The notes under the pieces were generated by a model. The model was not told where the DNA came from, ran no database searches, and was given only the letters and a program-made list of their open reading frames with translations. From NCBI GenBank assembly GCA_015179125.1, contig WHVA01000555.1, forward strand, positions 1 to 64,000: DNA of 64,000 nt, read 5' to 3'. Position numbers and translations under genes: made by a program. This DNA is from Gautieria morchelliformis (taxonomy: Eukaryota; Basidiomycota; Agaricomycetes; Gomphales; Gomphaceae). Every line of letters starts with the position of its first letter. Position 1 is the first letter of the stretch. This document shows positions 34,990-47,130 of this stretch, piece after piece.

Positions 34990-36780
34990 TTAGGTGGCGA
35001 AGGGGTTCCTTAGAGTTTTCTCTTTGGATCCCCCTTCGCCAGTTCGCCGCTTGAGTGTAGAGTGTCTGCCTAGGTTGCCCTTATACACGCGCATTTACAT
35101 CAAACACGCATTTGGGTGCGCACACCATCCACATCCACTGGCCCAGCCCCACATTGTGGATCGGGGCCTGCACATACGGTGCACATATGGTGCATATGCA
35201 CCGCCGTCCGCAACCTCCATGTACAGCGGTGCAGGTTCACGGTATGCCGCGCCTACATACGGTGTACCTGCACCATACGCCGCCTCCACCCACGGTCCCT
35301 GCACCGTACGCGGCATCCACTGCATGCGGTGCAGAGGGGCCGCAGTTCGTGGCCTCCATGTACGATGCAGGCACACAGTACGCCACCTTATATACCATGC
35401 GCCTGCACCATACGCGCACCGCCTCCACCCACGGTCCCTCTGCACCATATGTATCTAGGACCAGCTGGGCATTCAAGATTCTCAGATCCACGGGTAAGCC
35501 GGGATTTGGGGGCCTGGTCAACAGGAGCAGCCTCACGATCCGTTGAAGCACCGGTATCCTGGGATGCCTCAGATCCTGAGGCACTATCTAGGACCAGCTG
35601 GGTGTTCAATGCATTCCCCATTCGACACACTCAAAGCTGTTGGGGAATCAGCTGTTCAACCAGCTACAAAGGGCTCATACTGGTGTATTTCCACTTTTTC
35701 ACAGGTTATAGCATATACACGAAGCTATAAGAAATTGTGGGAGTATTTCAAACATCCCTCCATCGTTGCTCCATTTTTCCATATTTTTCCGCAATTTATT
35801 TGGCCCAAACTGCCTTATTTCTGCTACTGCAGAGTTGTGTGTCCATTTGCACCCACAACTCTGTCACGGACTTTCCATTTCAAACTCCGCCGGCCACCCC
35901 GGCGGTACCTTAATTTCGGACTTTCCGGTCATTCAAGCGCCCACAAGTCCGGCAGGATGGCTCTCCCAGTAATTCCAGCTGAGCCTCAATCTGTTGCTAT
36001 ATGCAGCCATAGCAACTATGCAGCCTGTTTGGCTGAACCAAACAGTGGGGATCTTGGTCAGTCATGACAACAAGGCTGTATCAGGCTGTGCAAAGCAGTG
36101 CTAAGCAGTGCCCTTGGTTATTGTGGCTACAGAGCACTAATTGGCTCAGGTTTGCTTACTAAGCCTCTGAGTGCCAAAGTCATAACTGAAGGTACAGCCT
36201 CAGTGACTCAACCAAACCAGGCACATCTTGGAGAGTCAGGAGTACATAACTCAACCAAGCTGTGCCAAGTCACATGACTCTGATCAGTGAGTCATTCCTG
36301 ACAAATCAAGCTGTGATTGGTAGGAAACACTGTGAGTCATCTGGAAACACCCAGAACCTTCCTATACTTTCTTCCAGCTTCCACAAGCTGCTCCCCCCAT
36401 TCCATTAATAGATAGAAGGTTCTACCTGCTTACTAAGCTCATGTACATTACAATATAAAAGGAGGCCCATTAGTCCCCCATTTCTGCCTCACGCACAGCG
36501 GCGTCCTCATCAAGTGAGCACAGAACAAGTCAAAGCGGCAACAAATCACCGTGGCTTACCAAAGACCCGCGGGTCGGATCCACAGGTTCAGATCTACCTG
36601 CGGCCAATACCCGTGCGGATCTGAGTATGGCTCTCCAAAGCAGTAAAACCCGCGGATCCGAGTCCGGGTGATCCGTGGGTTGACTTGTGTTCAGCCTTAT
36701 TCCCTGCCCTTCGGCGGGCGAGAGCCAAACTCACGGTCAAGAGAAAAGACAAAGCTCTGGATTTTTTTTTTAGAGCATGA
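34990..36780. other. Imperfect repeats and an LTR/promoter-like stretch
   Basis: About 35160-35460 holds irregular repeats of GCACCATACG, CCTCCACCCACGGTCCC and related blocks. A TATCTAGGACCAGCTGGG block occurs twice (about 35452 and 35586). At 36454-36460 a TATAAAA box lies in a sequence that could be an LTR promoter. No gene is supported. Confidence 0.35.
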
Positions 36781-36789
36781 ATTACCTCA

Positions 36790-37900
36790 ATGTTGGGGAC
36801 TTTGAACCTTTACCTAGACCCAGAGTTCTCATATACATGGAAAGAAGCCTTGTTGATCGCGGCAAAAGCAGCTGGCCGTAGTGTTTATCATGCGTGGAAT
36901 GGATGGACATGGATCCACAGGTACCTGTGGACAGGAAAACTGCCGCTGAATCGTTATGGACGATATCATTCCTCAATTCTCAAGGATGAGGACTTACAGC
37001 AATTAATCCAGCTACAGCTACAGTCAGTTGCTAAAGAAGGATATATCAAGGCCGAGGATATTGTAGACTTAAGACTGATGAGATGCAGGAATACATGGGT
37101 ACTAAGGATGTATCTGTGCTCACAGCCAGAAGGTGGCTCCACAAGCTGGACTGGGGCGTCTGGGGGTACGGGCAAAAAAAATGGGATGTATATTGACGGT
37201 CATGAAAGGGAGGACGTTGTTGACTACCACAAGAAGTTTCTTGAACGATGGGCCACATATGAAAAACGAATGGTGATCTATGACAAGGATGGAGCGATAA
37301 TCTCCCAACCGGTTGGATTTGCTGTCCCAGGGGGCCGCTTCCGAATCATCCTTGTCACACATGATGAGTCGATGTTTTATGCAAACGATCGTCGGAAAAC
37401 AAAATGGACACACACCAGTGAAAAGGCAACCCTGGAATGTAAAGGAGATGGGCCATCCCTTATGGTTTCTGACTTTCTTACCCCAGAATGGGGTTGACTT
37501 ATGGATTCTGACGAGTGAGTCTTCAGTTCAAGTACAGCACAAAACTTACCAAAAACAAAAAAAAACAGTGAGGCACGCGTGTGAGGGGTGGTTCACTGCT
37601 GACGACCTGCTACAACAGGTTGAAAAGGCAGCGGATATATTTGAATCAAAAACAAATGGGGTGTCCACAGGTCTTTTTATGTTTGACAATGCACCGAGTC
37701 ATTAGAGGACACGGCCACATATGCGACTTCTACCCAAAATTTCATTGTGAATTGAATTTTATTGAGCAGTATTCGGGAGCTGCAAAACTTTGCTACAGGT
37801 CTTCAATCTGGACCAGCAATATGGACGAAATGGAAAAAAATATGTTGGCTTGTCTAGATGCTGTCCCATCCTTGCAAATCTTGAGGTGAGCACTGCTTTG
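36790..37900 (+). pseudogene. DDE transposase relic (Tc1/IS630-like, fungal type)
   Basis: Encodes EYGYIKAEDIVD-type N-terminal helices, then GMYIDGHEREDVVDYHKKF and the catalytic block LVTHDESMFYANDRRKTKW. Next come GPSLMVSDFLTPEWG with a stop, and in later frames GLFMFDNAPSH and CDFYPKFHCELNFIEQYSGAAK. The Asp, Asp and Glu of a DDE triad are all recognisable. Breaks: about 90 bp in the wrong frame between compensating indels (about 37080-37180), TGA at 37495, and an apparent deletion between FDNAPSH and the CDFYPKF block. Terminal inverted repeats were not found. Confidence 0.65.
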
Positions 37901-38149
37901 TTCCATATTAATTGTACTAATATGTTGAAAAGATATGCAAACCATTCTGTAAGATTCATTGATGCATACAGAAAAGAATTAAATGGTTCCCAAGCGGTCA
38001 GGGCTAACCAGTGACACCACGGTCATCGGATTCTTCCAAATTCTATACTACAGGAGCTGAAAGAGGCAGGAAAAGAGTGAATAATTTAACTGGCTTGCCC
38101 TCTAATCCCCACCACTGCTGGGTCCGCACTAAATAAAAATAAAAATTTC

Positions 38150-40640
38150 CGACGTGCCAACCATACCCTGTCAGGGTACTGGGAAACCGGTGGCATGAAG
38201 GCCCACTGTCTACTAGACAGTGGGAGTGAAGGGGTACTGCTATCCCCTGAATTCACTCGTGCCACTGGCATTAAGCCATTTGCCTTGGAACAGCCAATTG
38301 CCCTGCAATTGCGTGCATCAGTAGTCGATCAATGACAACCAGAACCATTAAATTTGGTCGCGAAACAGTCGAAGAATACTTCGACATGGGGAACATCGAG
38401 TATTATGACACTATCTTGGGGACTCCGTTCCTAAGGAAACTAGGAGTGACCCTGGACTTTGCCAGTCCAGGGATGATCCGTGTGGGGAATGAAACCATCC
38501 CCACAGGAAAAGTAAGCTTCAACAGTGAAAAGTCATCAAAGAACGGCGTGGACACAAAGGTGAGTAGAATCACCTCAGGACCCACACCCCCCTGGCCAAT
38601 TGAAGCCAGGAGGACGAGTCTCGCGACTTGTCCTCACCCTCTCCCTACACCCAAAGGGAGAGACACTGTCATCTCACGATGAAGGCACTAGAAAAAAGGA
38701 AGAAGCTGCCGAGCGCCAGGGGTCCAAACAGATGTACATGGTGCTTGATGGCTGCCCAAACCACAACCATCATCCTCATGGACGATGACATCCCTTGCTT
38801 GCGTGAGGAATGGATGGATAAGATCGCTGACCTCGTCGGCGGTATCCTGGTGGAACTCCCTCCCTTGTGGGAGGTGAATCATGAGATCAATCTCATTCAT
38901 CCCAACAAACGCATGCGGTATCAACTACCCAGGTGTCCCGAACACTTCTGCGAGGAATTGTCCATGAAGTTAGAACAATACACCACTGCGAAGTGGTGGA
39001 TACCAGCAGTGGCCATCAAGCAGTGCCAATGCTGTGTGTACCGAAGAAAAACGGTACATTACGTACCGTCTTCGACCTGCGACAGCAGAACGAGAACACA
39101 GTGAAGGACGTGACGCCCTTCCTGGATCAGGGACGTTATCAGGAGCGATGTCGCTCACTGCAAATACAGGACGAAACTCGATATGTCAGAGGCATATGAG
39201 AAAATCCGTATTCATCCTGAAGACGTCCCAAAGACAGTCTTTGCAATGATCCTTGGCATGTTCAGGAACCAAGTGATACAGATGGGGGATTTCAACGCCC
39301 CATCAACGTTTCAACGTCTCATGACGTCGATATTCCACGACTGCATAGGTCGCTTCATCCATGTATACATGGATGATATTTTCATCTTCTCGCACTCAAT
39401 ACAAGAGCACGAGGAACACCTCCGTATAGTCTTCGACAGACTACAGAGCAGCCATCTCTTCTTAAGTAAAAGGAAAGTTGATCTCTATTCAGAAAGAATG
39501 GAGTGCCTTTGCCATATCATAGATGGCCAAGGAGTTCAAGCCGATGGCGACAAAATGCAATGCATCCGTGAGTGGAGGAGGCCTCGCACGTTTAACGACG
39601 TGCAGAGATTCCTCGGCCTTGTCCAATACCTGGCACACTACATGCCAGACGTCAGTGCATACACCACCCCCTTATCGAGATGTGTGCGCAACAACCGTCC
39701 ATTTGAATGGATGCCGTTGCTGGACAAATGCTTCCACAGCATAAGGGCATTGGCCTGCAAGGCCCCGATCCTGCGTCCCATCGACACACGGAATGTGGAC
39801 CCGATATGGGTCATCACCGACGGTTCAAAGTCTGGTGTCGGTGCCGTCTATAGCCAGGGACCAGACTGGAGAACCTGTTGACCAGCTGGCTAGAAGTTCA
39901 GTGTTGCGCAGCAACACCACAGAACACACGAGCACGAAACCATTGCCATGCTCGAAGCCCTCATGAAATGGGAGGACAAACTCCTAGGGCGAAAGTTCAC
40001 CCTAGTCATGGACCACAAGGGCCTCGAGTATTTTGAGACCCAAAGAACCTGTCAGATAGACAGGTCCGGTGGTGGGAATTTTTATCCTGCTTCAACTACA
40101 ACACCATCCATGTTGACGGCATTGAGAACAAAGTGGCAGACTGTTTATCCCGCTACTATGAGAGCGATACGGGTGACGAGAAGCACCCGGACCATGTCTT
40201 TGTCAATGCAGACGTGTGACTAGACCCAGACGGTGAGTTAATGCCCACTGACCGATACATGGAGCTGCGTGCAGCAGCTACGAGGCGATCAACTCGCCTC
40301 GCGGAGAAAACAGAGCCGCAAATATTAGAAGCAGTGGCCATGAATGAAGGCTCCACCAAGGAACCTCGCAACGACATGTTGTTGCCAGACAATGACAATG
40401 ACAACAATGTCCGTGTCATTGCCGCAAGCAATGACAGAGTTTCCTTACGTGTAGCGTAGAAGAAAACTTGGACCCGCCAAAGGTCCTACACGACTCCTAC
40501 CATAAGGAGCCCATGTTCACAAAGATCATGGCGAACCCAGATGCTCATCCAAGATTCGGCATCAGGGATGGGCTGATTTGGACAAAAAATCAGCTCAAGA
40601 GGGATGTCACAGCCATCCCTCGGAATGTATTTCAAGGGGG
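38150..40640 (+). pseudogene. Gypsy A protease-RT-RNase H fragment
   Basis: A retropepsin-like segment carries LLDSGSEG (about 38210) and continues after a stop as IEYYDTILGTPFLRKLG. The reverse transcriptase follows with frameshifts near 39020 and 39170: ELPPLWEVNHEI, VPKKNGTLRTVFDLRQQN, FNAPSTFQRLM, and catalytic VYMDDIFIF (about 39363). RNase H has WVITDGSKSGVGAV, then stops, then THEHETIAMLEAL and MDHKGLEYF. The end matches the RDGLIWTKNQLKRD linker and is cut at about 40640 by the non-LTR element. It is the same family as the fragments at 19770 and 23678, and together the pieces cover most of pol. Confidence 0.85.
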
Positions 40641-40659
40641 AAGAGCCAAACCCCAAAGA

Positions 40660-42064
40660 CATGCATCAATATTCACAGAATTTACAGGAACTAACCAACA
40701 TGATCATAGAAACAGCTACCGATGACGAGACTGTCCCCGTTCATGAAGAGATGGTGGTCAATGGAGATAGCGCAGCTGAGAAAGGCGACTAGGAGAACGG
40801 GCAGACAGGCGTATCAGCATAGGAACGACCCAAATCACGACACGCACAGGGTGTATAGGAGAGCCAGAAACAAATACACGAGGGCGATAGAGAGGTCAAA
40901 AAAAGAGCACTGGGAGGACTTCCTGGAAAGAACGGATCAGTCGACGGTCTGGACGGCACACAAATACGCGTCAATGGACCCTTCGGACGGAGGGCGAGCC
41001 CGAGTACCGACGCTCAAGACAAAACACAGCGACAGAACTACGTGGATTGCCAGCATGAACGAACACAAAGCCGACATGCTATTCAGAACATTCTTCCCAG
41101 AGCCGACAAACGACCCCTCAGCCTCCTTCGACAAACAACAGTACCCACCGGCAGCATTCGAGTACACCGGCATCCCAGACACACAAATACGAAGAGCGGT
41201 AGAAAGGCTGAACTCTTTCAAGGCGCCGGGCACCAACGGTATCCCCAACGCTGTGATAAAGCAAAGCATTAACGTCTTGCTCCCGTATATAGGTCCACTC
41301 TTTCGCGCCACGTTCGAACTAGAAGTGTACCCGACGGAATGGAGGGACTCCGTCACAAAAGTGCTAAGGAAGCCGGGGAAAAAAGACTACGGCACACCTG
41401 GGTCGTATAGACCCATAGCGCTATTGGACACGATCGGCAAAGTATTATCGGCATGCATAGCAGAAGACATAGTCAAGATGACTGAGAGGTACGTGCTACT
41501 ACCCAATAATCACTTCGGGTGCCGCCCAGGGCGGACCACCACAGACGCCATCCATTACCTCGTCGGAGCAGCGAAGGACGCATGGCGCAGGGGAAAAGTA
41601 CTGGGAGTACTGTTCCTCGACATAAAGGGCGCTTTCCCCAGCATCATCCTCAGCCAACTAATACACAACATGCGATTGAGAGGGGTCCCGCGCGAGTACA
41701 CAGAATGGATAAGGAGGAAGGTCGAGAACAGACAGACCACGCTACGACTGGACGACTACGGCACGCAGATGATGGAAGTCGGACGCGGCATGGACCAAGG
41801 GTGCCCCCTGTCAGCGATATCATACCAGTTCTACAATGCCGGACTCCTGGAGATCACCAGTGGAAAAAAAGGCGAAGACAGCGTCGGCTTCGTAGACGAT
41901 ACGACGCTGTTCGCAGAAGGGGCGAGCCTGGATGAAGCGTTCGATAAACTGACACGCATCATGACCAGGCGCGGAGGAGCGCAAGAATGGGCGCAAAAGC
42001 ACGACTGCACCTTCGCAGTCGACAATTTCGGACTCATGGGTCTAACAAGGAGACGAGAAGCCGA
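40660..42064 (+). pseudogene. Non-LTR (LINE-type) reverse transcriptase fragment
   Basis: The open frame from 40722 encodes the linker helices after a lost endonuclease (RRARNKYTRAIERSKKEHW). The RT domain follows: APGTNGIPNAVIKQ, SYRPIALLDTIGKV, motif A LFLDIKGAFPSI, motif B GMDQGCPLSAI, motif C SVGFVDDTTLFA with the DD pair intact. It is 5'-truncated, as is usual for LINEs, and it lies directly against gypsy A. At about 42065 it is joined in frame to a stray TPR unit, so RNase H or the C-terminal part is missing. The RT core itself is unbroken. Confidence 0.8.
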
Positions 42065-42075
42065 CCCCATCCTCT

Positions 42076-42225
42076 CCGATCCACCTCCCTCAACCACCTC
42101 GCAAGTGCGCTCTCGGTACGGTTTGAGCAGTCCCGTCGACAGGAAGACCTGGAGGAGGCGATTTCATTGCTTCGAGAAGCCGTTTCGAGAGCGCACTTGC
42201 GAGGTTATTGAGGGAGGTGGATCGG
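42076..42225. repeat. Fold-back of a TPR unit at the LINE/TPR junction
   Basis: 42076-42115 and 42186-42225 are near-perfect inverted copies of about 40 bp around a 70 bp spacer. The plus-strand half encodes a TPR unit (SLNHLASALSVRFEQSRRQE) fused to the LINE. The other half starts the antisense array. Confidence 0.8.
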
Positions 42226-44409
42226 CCAGAATGCGGTGCAGGGAGCAGCCCGAGGGTTTCCCTGTGCAATGAAATCGCCTCCTCCAGGTCTTCGTGTCGA
42301 CCGGACTGCTCAAACCGTGTCGAGAGCGCAATTGCGGTGTTGTTGAGGGAGTGGAATCGGTCAGGATGCGGTGCAGGTCGCAGCTCAAGTGCTTCTCGAT
42401 GCAATGAAATCACCTCCTCCAGGTCTTCCTGTCGACCGGACTGCTCAAATCGTGTCGAGAGCGCAGTTGCAAGGTTGATGAGGGAGATGGATCGGCCAGG
42501 ATGCGGTGAAGGTCGCAGCTCAAGTGCTTCTCGATGCAATGAAATCGGCTCCTCCAAGTCTTCCTGTCAACCGGACTGCTCAAACCGTGACCATAAAGCA
42601 CTTGCCAAGTTGTTGAGGGAGGTGGATCGGACAGGATGCGGTGCCGGGAGCAGCTCGAGTGCGTCTCGATGCAATGAAATCGCCTCCTCCAAGTCTTCGT
42701 GTCGACCGGACTGCTCAAACCGCATCCATAAAGCACTTGCCAAGTTGGTGAGGTAGGTGGATCGGCCAGGATACGGCGGAGGTCGGAGCTCCAGTGCTTC
42801 TCGATGCAATGAAATCGCTTCCTCCAGGTCCTCCTGTCAACTGGACTGCTTAAACCGTGACCCTAAAGCTCTTGCGATGTTGTTGAGGGAGGTGGATCGG
42901 AGAGGATGCGGTTCAGGTCGCAGCTCGAGTGCTTCTCGATGCAATGAAATCGCCTCCTCCAGGTCTTCGTGTCGACCAGACTGCCCAAACCGTGTACTTA
43001 AATCAGTTGCGATGTTGTTGAGTGAGGAGGATCGGCCAGGATGCGGTGCAGGTCGCAGCTCAAGTGCTTCTCGATGCAATGAAATCGCCTCCTCTAGGTC
43101 TTCCTGTCGACCGGACTGCTCAAACCGTGTCGAGAGCGCAGTTGCGAGGTTATTGAGGGAGGTGGATCGGCCAGGACGCGGTGCCGGGGGCAGCTCGAGT
43201 GCGTCTCGATGCAATGAAATCGCCTCCTCCAAGTCTTCGTGTCGACCGGACTGCTCAAACCGTGTCGAGAGCGCAGTTGCGAGGTTGATGAGGGAGATGG
43301 ATCGGCCAGGATGCGGTGAAGGTCACAGCTCGAGTGCTTCTCGATGCAATGAAATCGCCTCCTCCAGGTCTTCCTGTCGACCTGCCTGCTCAAACCGTGT
43401 CGAGAGCGCAGTTGCGAGGTTGTTGAGGGATGTGGATCGGGCAGGATGCGGTGACGGGAGCAGCCCGAGTGCTTCTCGATGCAATGAAATCGCCTCCTCC
43501 AGGTCTTCGTGTCGACCAGACTGGTCAAATCGTGTCCATAAATTAGTTGCGATGCTGTTGAGGGAGGAGGATCGGCCATGATGCGGTGCAGGTCGTAGCA
43601 CTAGTGCTTCTCGATGCAATGAAATCGCCTCTTCCAAGTCTTCGTGTCGACCGTACTGCTCAAACCGTGTCGAGAGCGCAGTTGCGATGTCGTTGATGGC
43701 GGTGGATCGGCCAGGATGCGGTGCGGGTCCCAGGTCGAGTGCCTCTCGATAAAGTGAAATAGCAAAATTCAAGTCTTCCTGTTCACCAGACTCGTTAAAT
43801 CGTGTTCCAAGGGTGGCGAGGGAGGTGGCTGGATCAGGATGTGGGGCAGGTTCCAGAACAAGTGTTTCTTTGAACGATGAAATTGTGGCCTCCAGACCTT
43901 CCTGATGACCGTGTTCTATCCGATCGTCGGTGTCAGATGGAACTGCAGCAGTCAGGGTAGGGTTTTTCTGGGGAATCTGACCATCCTAATAGACAGGAGA
44001 CATTAGCGCAAATCTCTCGGAAAAATCGCTTTGGCGTACCGGATCAAGGCGATCTCGCAGGGTTAGTTCTGAGGCGGCAGGTGCTAAAGTGTGCTCATCC
44101 TGATTCAGAATCTCTTATTTGATCCAGCTGAAGAATAGTACTGTATTCTCCAGGTTCTCCAGGCGCTATATTATGCCTCCAACTGAGTGCGCCTGCACAA
44201 CTGCTGCCAGAAGTAACTTGATTATTTGCCATGCAACGGTCTTTGTTATTGTAAACTGTACCAGAGTACTCTGTATCAAATGGATCGGTGCCCAGAACGG
44301 TGTCTTCACGGTCATTGCGTGACTGGTTGCGGTTTGTTAGGCTTGCCATCCTTCTCAAACCCGTTTTGTTCCAGCAGTTGGATGTTGGTTGACCGTCCCA
44401 ACTACACAT
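42186..44409 (-). pseudogene. TPR-array protein gene, broken and 3'-truncated
   Basis: Read from 44409 there is a short N-terminal exon. After a 54 nt intron (43986-44039, GTACGC...TTAG) comes a long array of about eleven 45-residue TPR units (EEAISLHREALELRPAPHPG, then SLNNLATALSTRFEQ). Such arrays precede CHAT-type or other effector domains in Agaricomycete proteins, but none is left here because the array ends at the fold-back near 42186. Three stops lie in the array, at 43323-43325, 42837-42839 and 42567-42569. Each is TGA where other units have CGA. How the first exon connects is uncertain. Confidence 0.7.
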
Positions 44410-44806
44410 ACATACCGATTCCTCTGCAAGGGCTGGTCAAAGTGTGCAGTTGGTATGAAGAATGGCAAGGGATTTATTTAAGAGCCGTACAGGTACTAGT
44501 CATATCCATATATTCCACTTAGAGGGGCAATCACGAGAAAATTTATTGTCTGTGGAGACAAGTTGTCACCGGCAAGGAACAGGGATGGGTTTAAGTTGTG
44601 GATGCGTTGAGGGTGCCAGTAGACGGTGGATCACTGTTTGGCCGCGAGAGTCTCACCTCCAGGAGACACTCGCGCAGTGGACTCGATTCTCTGAGATTTG
44701 TAGCGTTGATACTTTTAGTTACATGAAAAGAAAAAGCGCCCTTGCGGGCGCCACAGCACGTTGTCCCGAACATCCACTCTCCCGTTACTTCGCCTACCCC
44801 CAATCC
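44410..44806. other. Intergenic region upstream of the Ies2-like gene
   Basis: The TPR pseudogene (minus) and the Ies2-like gene (plus) diverge from here. An open frame continues upstream from 44807 to 44462, but the first good start context is at 44807. No clear TATA box. Confidence 0.4.
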
Positions 44807-47130
44807 ATGGAGCCAGTCGAGGATAATTATAGATACCCCCAGCCTTGGAAACCCGCTCTCCGCATCATTCCCTCCCCGTTCAGCCTATTGCATCCCAACT
44901 CCAACCCCAACCCGGCCACCCCAGCACACCCCGGCGCTTCAGGATTTGATGGATTAGATAAGCCGAATATGGTCCACCCTCGTCTCAAGCGTATTCTCAG
45001 TGAGCCCTCCCCGGCTGTGTCCTCACCGCCGGACACATCCAACGATCCAGGTCAGTCGCTTGATGCTACTTCCCTAGTGCATATGGGTTCTAAGAGTCTT
45101 CAGGCAAGCCCGAACAAGCATCAGAGGACCTAGATCCGGAGGTCAACTCTCAATTGTTTACAAATCCGATAGACTTCTTTTTCCCTGTGCCGAAGGAGGA
45201 GCAATGCCGCCCCCCTGCTCCGTTTGTGAGTCCTGGGTGCAAGATGGACAAATGGGACGAGGACTCTGACGGAGCGCCCGAACTTGGCGAAGAGGACAAG
45301 GTTCCTGTTGCGGACGTTGACGCAACACAGAAATCAGGAGCAGATGTACGTTCTCGCAACAACAAACAGTCCTCGCGTTCTATTATGTCACCGCCTTCCG
45401 CAGAGGGCGGCACACCATCTACCGCTGCCGCACCAGTTGTTGCCAGAGATAAATCACCAGATCCTCCTCCACGCCAGCGCCAACAGGCGCGGATATCCAC
45501 CTACCATGGGCCTGGTAGGCGTCCACAAGCGCGCAAACAGTCCTCGCGTTCTATTATGTCACCACCTCCCGCAGAGGGCGGCACATCATCTACTGCTGCC
45601 GCACCAGTTGTTGCCAGAGATAAATCACCAGATCCTCCTCCACGTCAGCGCCAACAGGCGCGGATATCCACCTACCGTAGGCCCGGTGGGGGTCCACAAG
45701 CGCGCAAACCGTCCTCGCGTTTTACTATGTCACCGCCCACGTCAAGATCCACGTCCCAACACTCCACTAAGGACTTCAAAGATACATCTCCAATTCCCCC
45801 ATCAACATCTGCGTCTGCCAACCGTTCGCCTGCTTCTCGGCCGCGCCCATCCCTGAAGATAAAACTCAAACTTGGTGCAAGGGATAGTAAAGGTACGTCT
45901 GAGGCCGAGGCAGGCGAAGAGAGAACAACAAGAGGTCGTCGAGGTAGGGCGAGCGAGTCGGGGAAAGAGAAGGCCAAAGGAAACGCAACCAGACCCCTCA
46001 CCTTCACACTGCCTCCGCGACCCCGTACGGACCCTTCAGAAGGTACGAGTGTACAATTTTGTCTCTTGTCACTAGCTGACCAGTTTTGCGTCAGCATCAT
46101 CAGGCTCGTCAATTTCTCGATCACAGTCTTCCGAGCACTCGTCTGTAGAATCCGAGGATGAAGCAGAAGACGCCGATGCCGAGTCAGAGGATGAGAACAA
46201 TGCACACCCTGACCAGGAGGAATTAGATGATGACGTAATGGATGTTGATGCTGACGCAATGGATGTTGATGTTGATGCGCCCGGTCTGAGTGGTCGCCTG
46301 GCAGACGACGTAGAGAGCGAGGATGACGGTGATATTCCGAACGATGATACAGATGACAGTGAGGGGGATGAGGGTGAGGTGTTACCCGGAGGTGGGACAG
46401 GCCGTCTCACGGCACGGCAGGCGGTCCTGGCTAGCATGATCGGTGCCGATCACATCGAGTTGGGTGGGTGAGGTTTAGAAATGATTACCCCCCTGGCATC
46501 AGTTGACACAGTTTTTTAATCAGAGCCAGCAACATCCTCACGGAAGAAGCAACGCACGTCTGAAGAAATTGCGCTCAAACGCCAAGAGAACGCTCGTAAG
46601 CGGAAGAACTTGAGCGAAAAGAAACTGGAGGATGAGAAGGTGTGCTTGGGTGCAGATGTCATATTATTTCTAACTTAATACCCTGTATCCAGACCGAAAC
46701 CATTAATCGCCTATTGAGAAAACAATCGTCTCGCTCAAAAGCGAAGCGCTCCGCATTTGTCAACACGAGCATCGTGCCTACACCCCAGTCACCCCACTCG
46801 GGAGACGGCGGTGAAAGTGACGGAGTTCTGGGAGCCGTTCCTGGCACCACAGGCCAAATGGGAATGCCGGGTCCTGTCTGGCGCTGGGTGTCAAACAGCT
46901 CGGGAATACGACTCGGTGTACCCAGTGAAGTAGTAGACATTAGGGAAACGATGGGTGATGCAGCGAAGATGGTTGCTGCAAGCAATGCCTTAGATATGAA
47001 ACCGAGGCCGCCGGCCATTTGCAATGTGCCGGGATGCCGTGAACCACGCAAATACCGCCTGGTGCATGATTTTGAGCAGGGAGCGTGTGGTATGGAGCAT
47101 CTTCGAGTCTTGAGTAGTGGTGATAAGTAA
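44807..47130 (+). CDS. IES2: INO80 complex subunit B/Ies2-like protein, five exons
   Basis: Exons 44807-45050, 45104-46042, 46095-46463, 46524-46639 and 46693-47130; introns of 52-60 nt with GT-AG ends; phases close to 701 aa. The start CCAATCCATGG has a good context. The C-terminal third carries the PAPA-1/Ies2 signature: EEIALKRQENARKRKNLSEK, then ETINRLLRKQSSRSKAKRSA, with an intron between them. A HIT-type zinc finger end follows (CNVPGCREPRKY...HDFEQGACGMEH). Ies2 activates the INO80 ATPase in nucleosome remodelling. The N-terminal two thirds are Pro/Ser-rich and acidic (runs of MDVDADAMDVDV), with a 57-residue tandem repeat. The third intron uses GTGGGT as donor. Longer than yeast Ies2 because of the disordered part. 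Confidence 0.85.
45364..45705 (+). repeat. Two in-frame 171 bp tandem repeats in the Ies2-like gene
   Basis: Each unit encodes 57 residues starting KQSSRSIMSPP and containing AAAPVVARDKSPDPPPRQ. A third partial unit starts at 45706. The copies differ at few positions, so the duplication is recent. Confidence 0.9.

Noticed and set aside
42208..43581. Long plus-strand frames with repeated SASRCNEIASSRSSC
   Set aside because: Antisense shadow of the TPR array. The minus strand reads recognisable TPR units and the plus frames have no domain.
42186..43800. CRISPR-like regular repeats
   Set aside because: 135 bp units without separate spacers encode TPRs; eukaryotic context.
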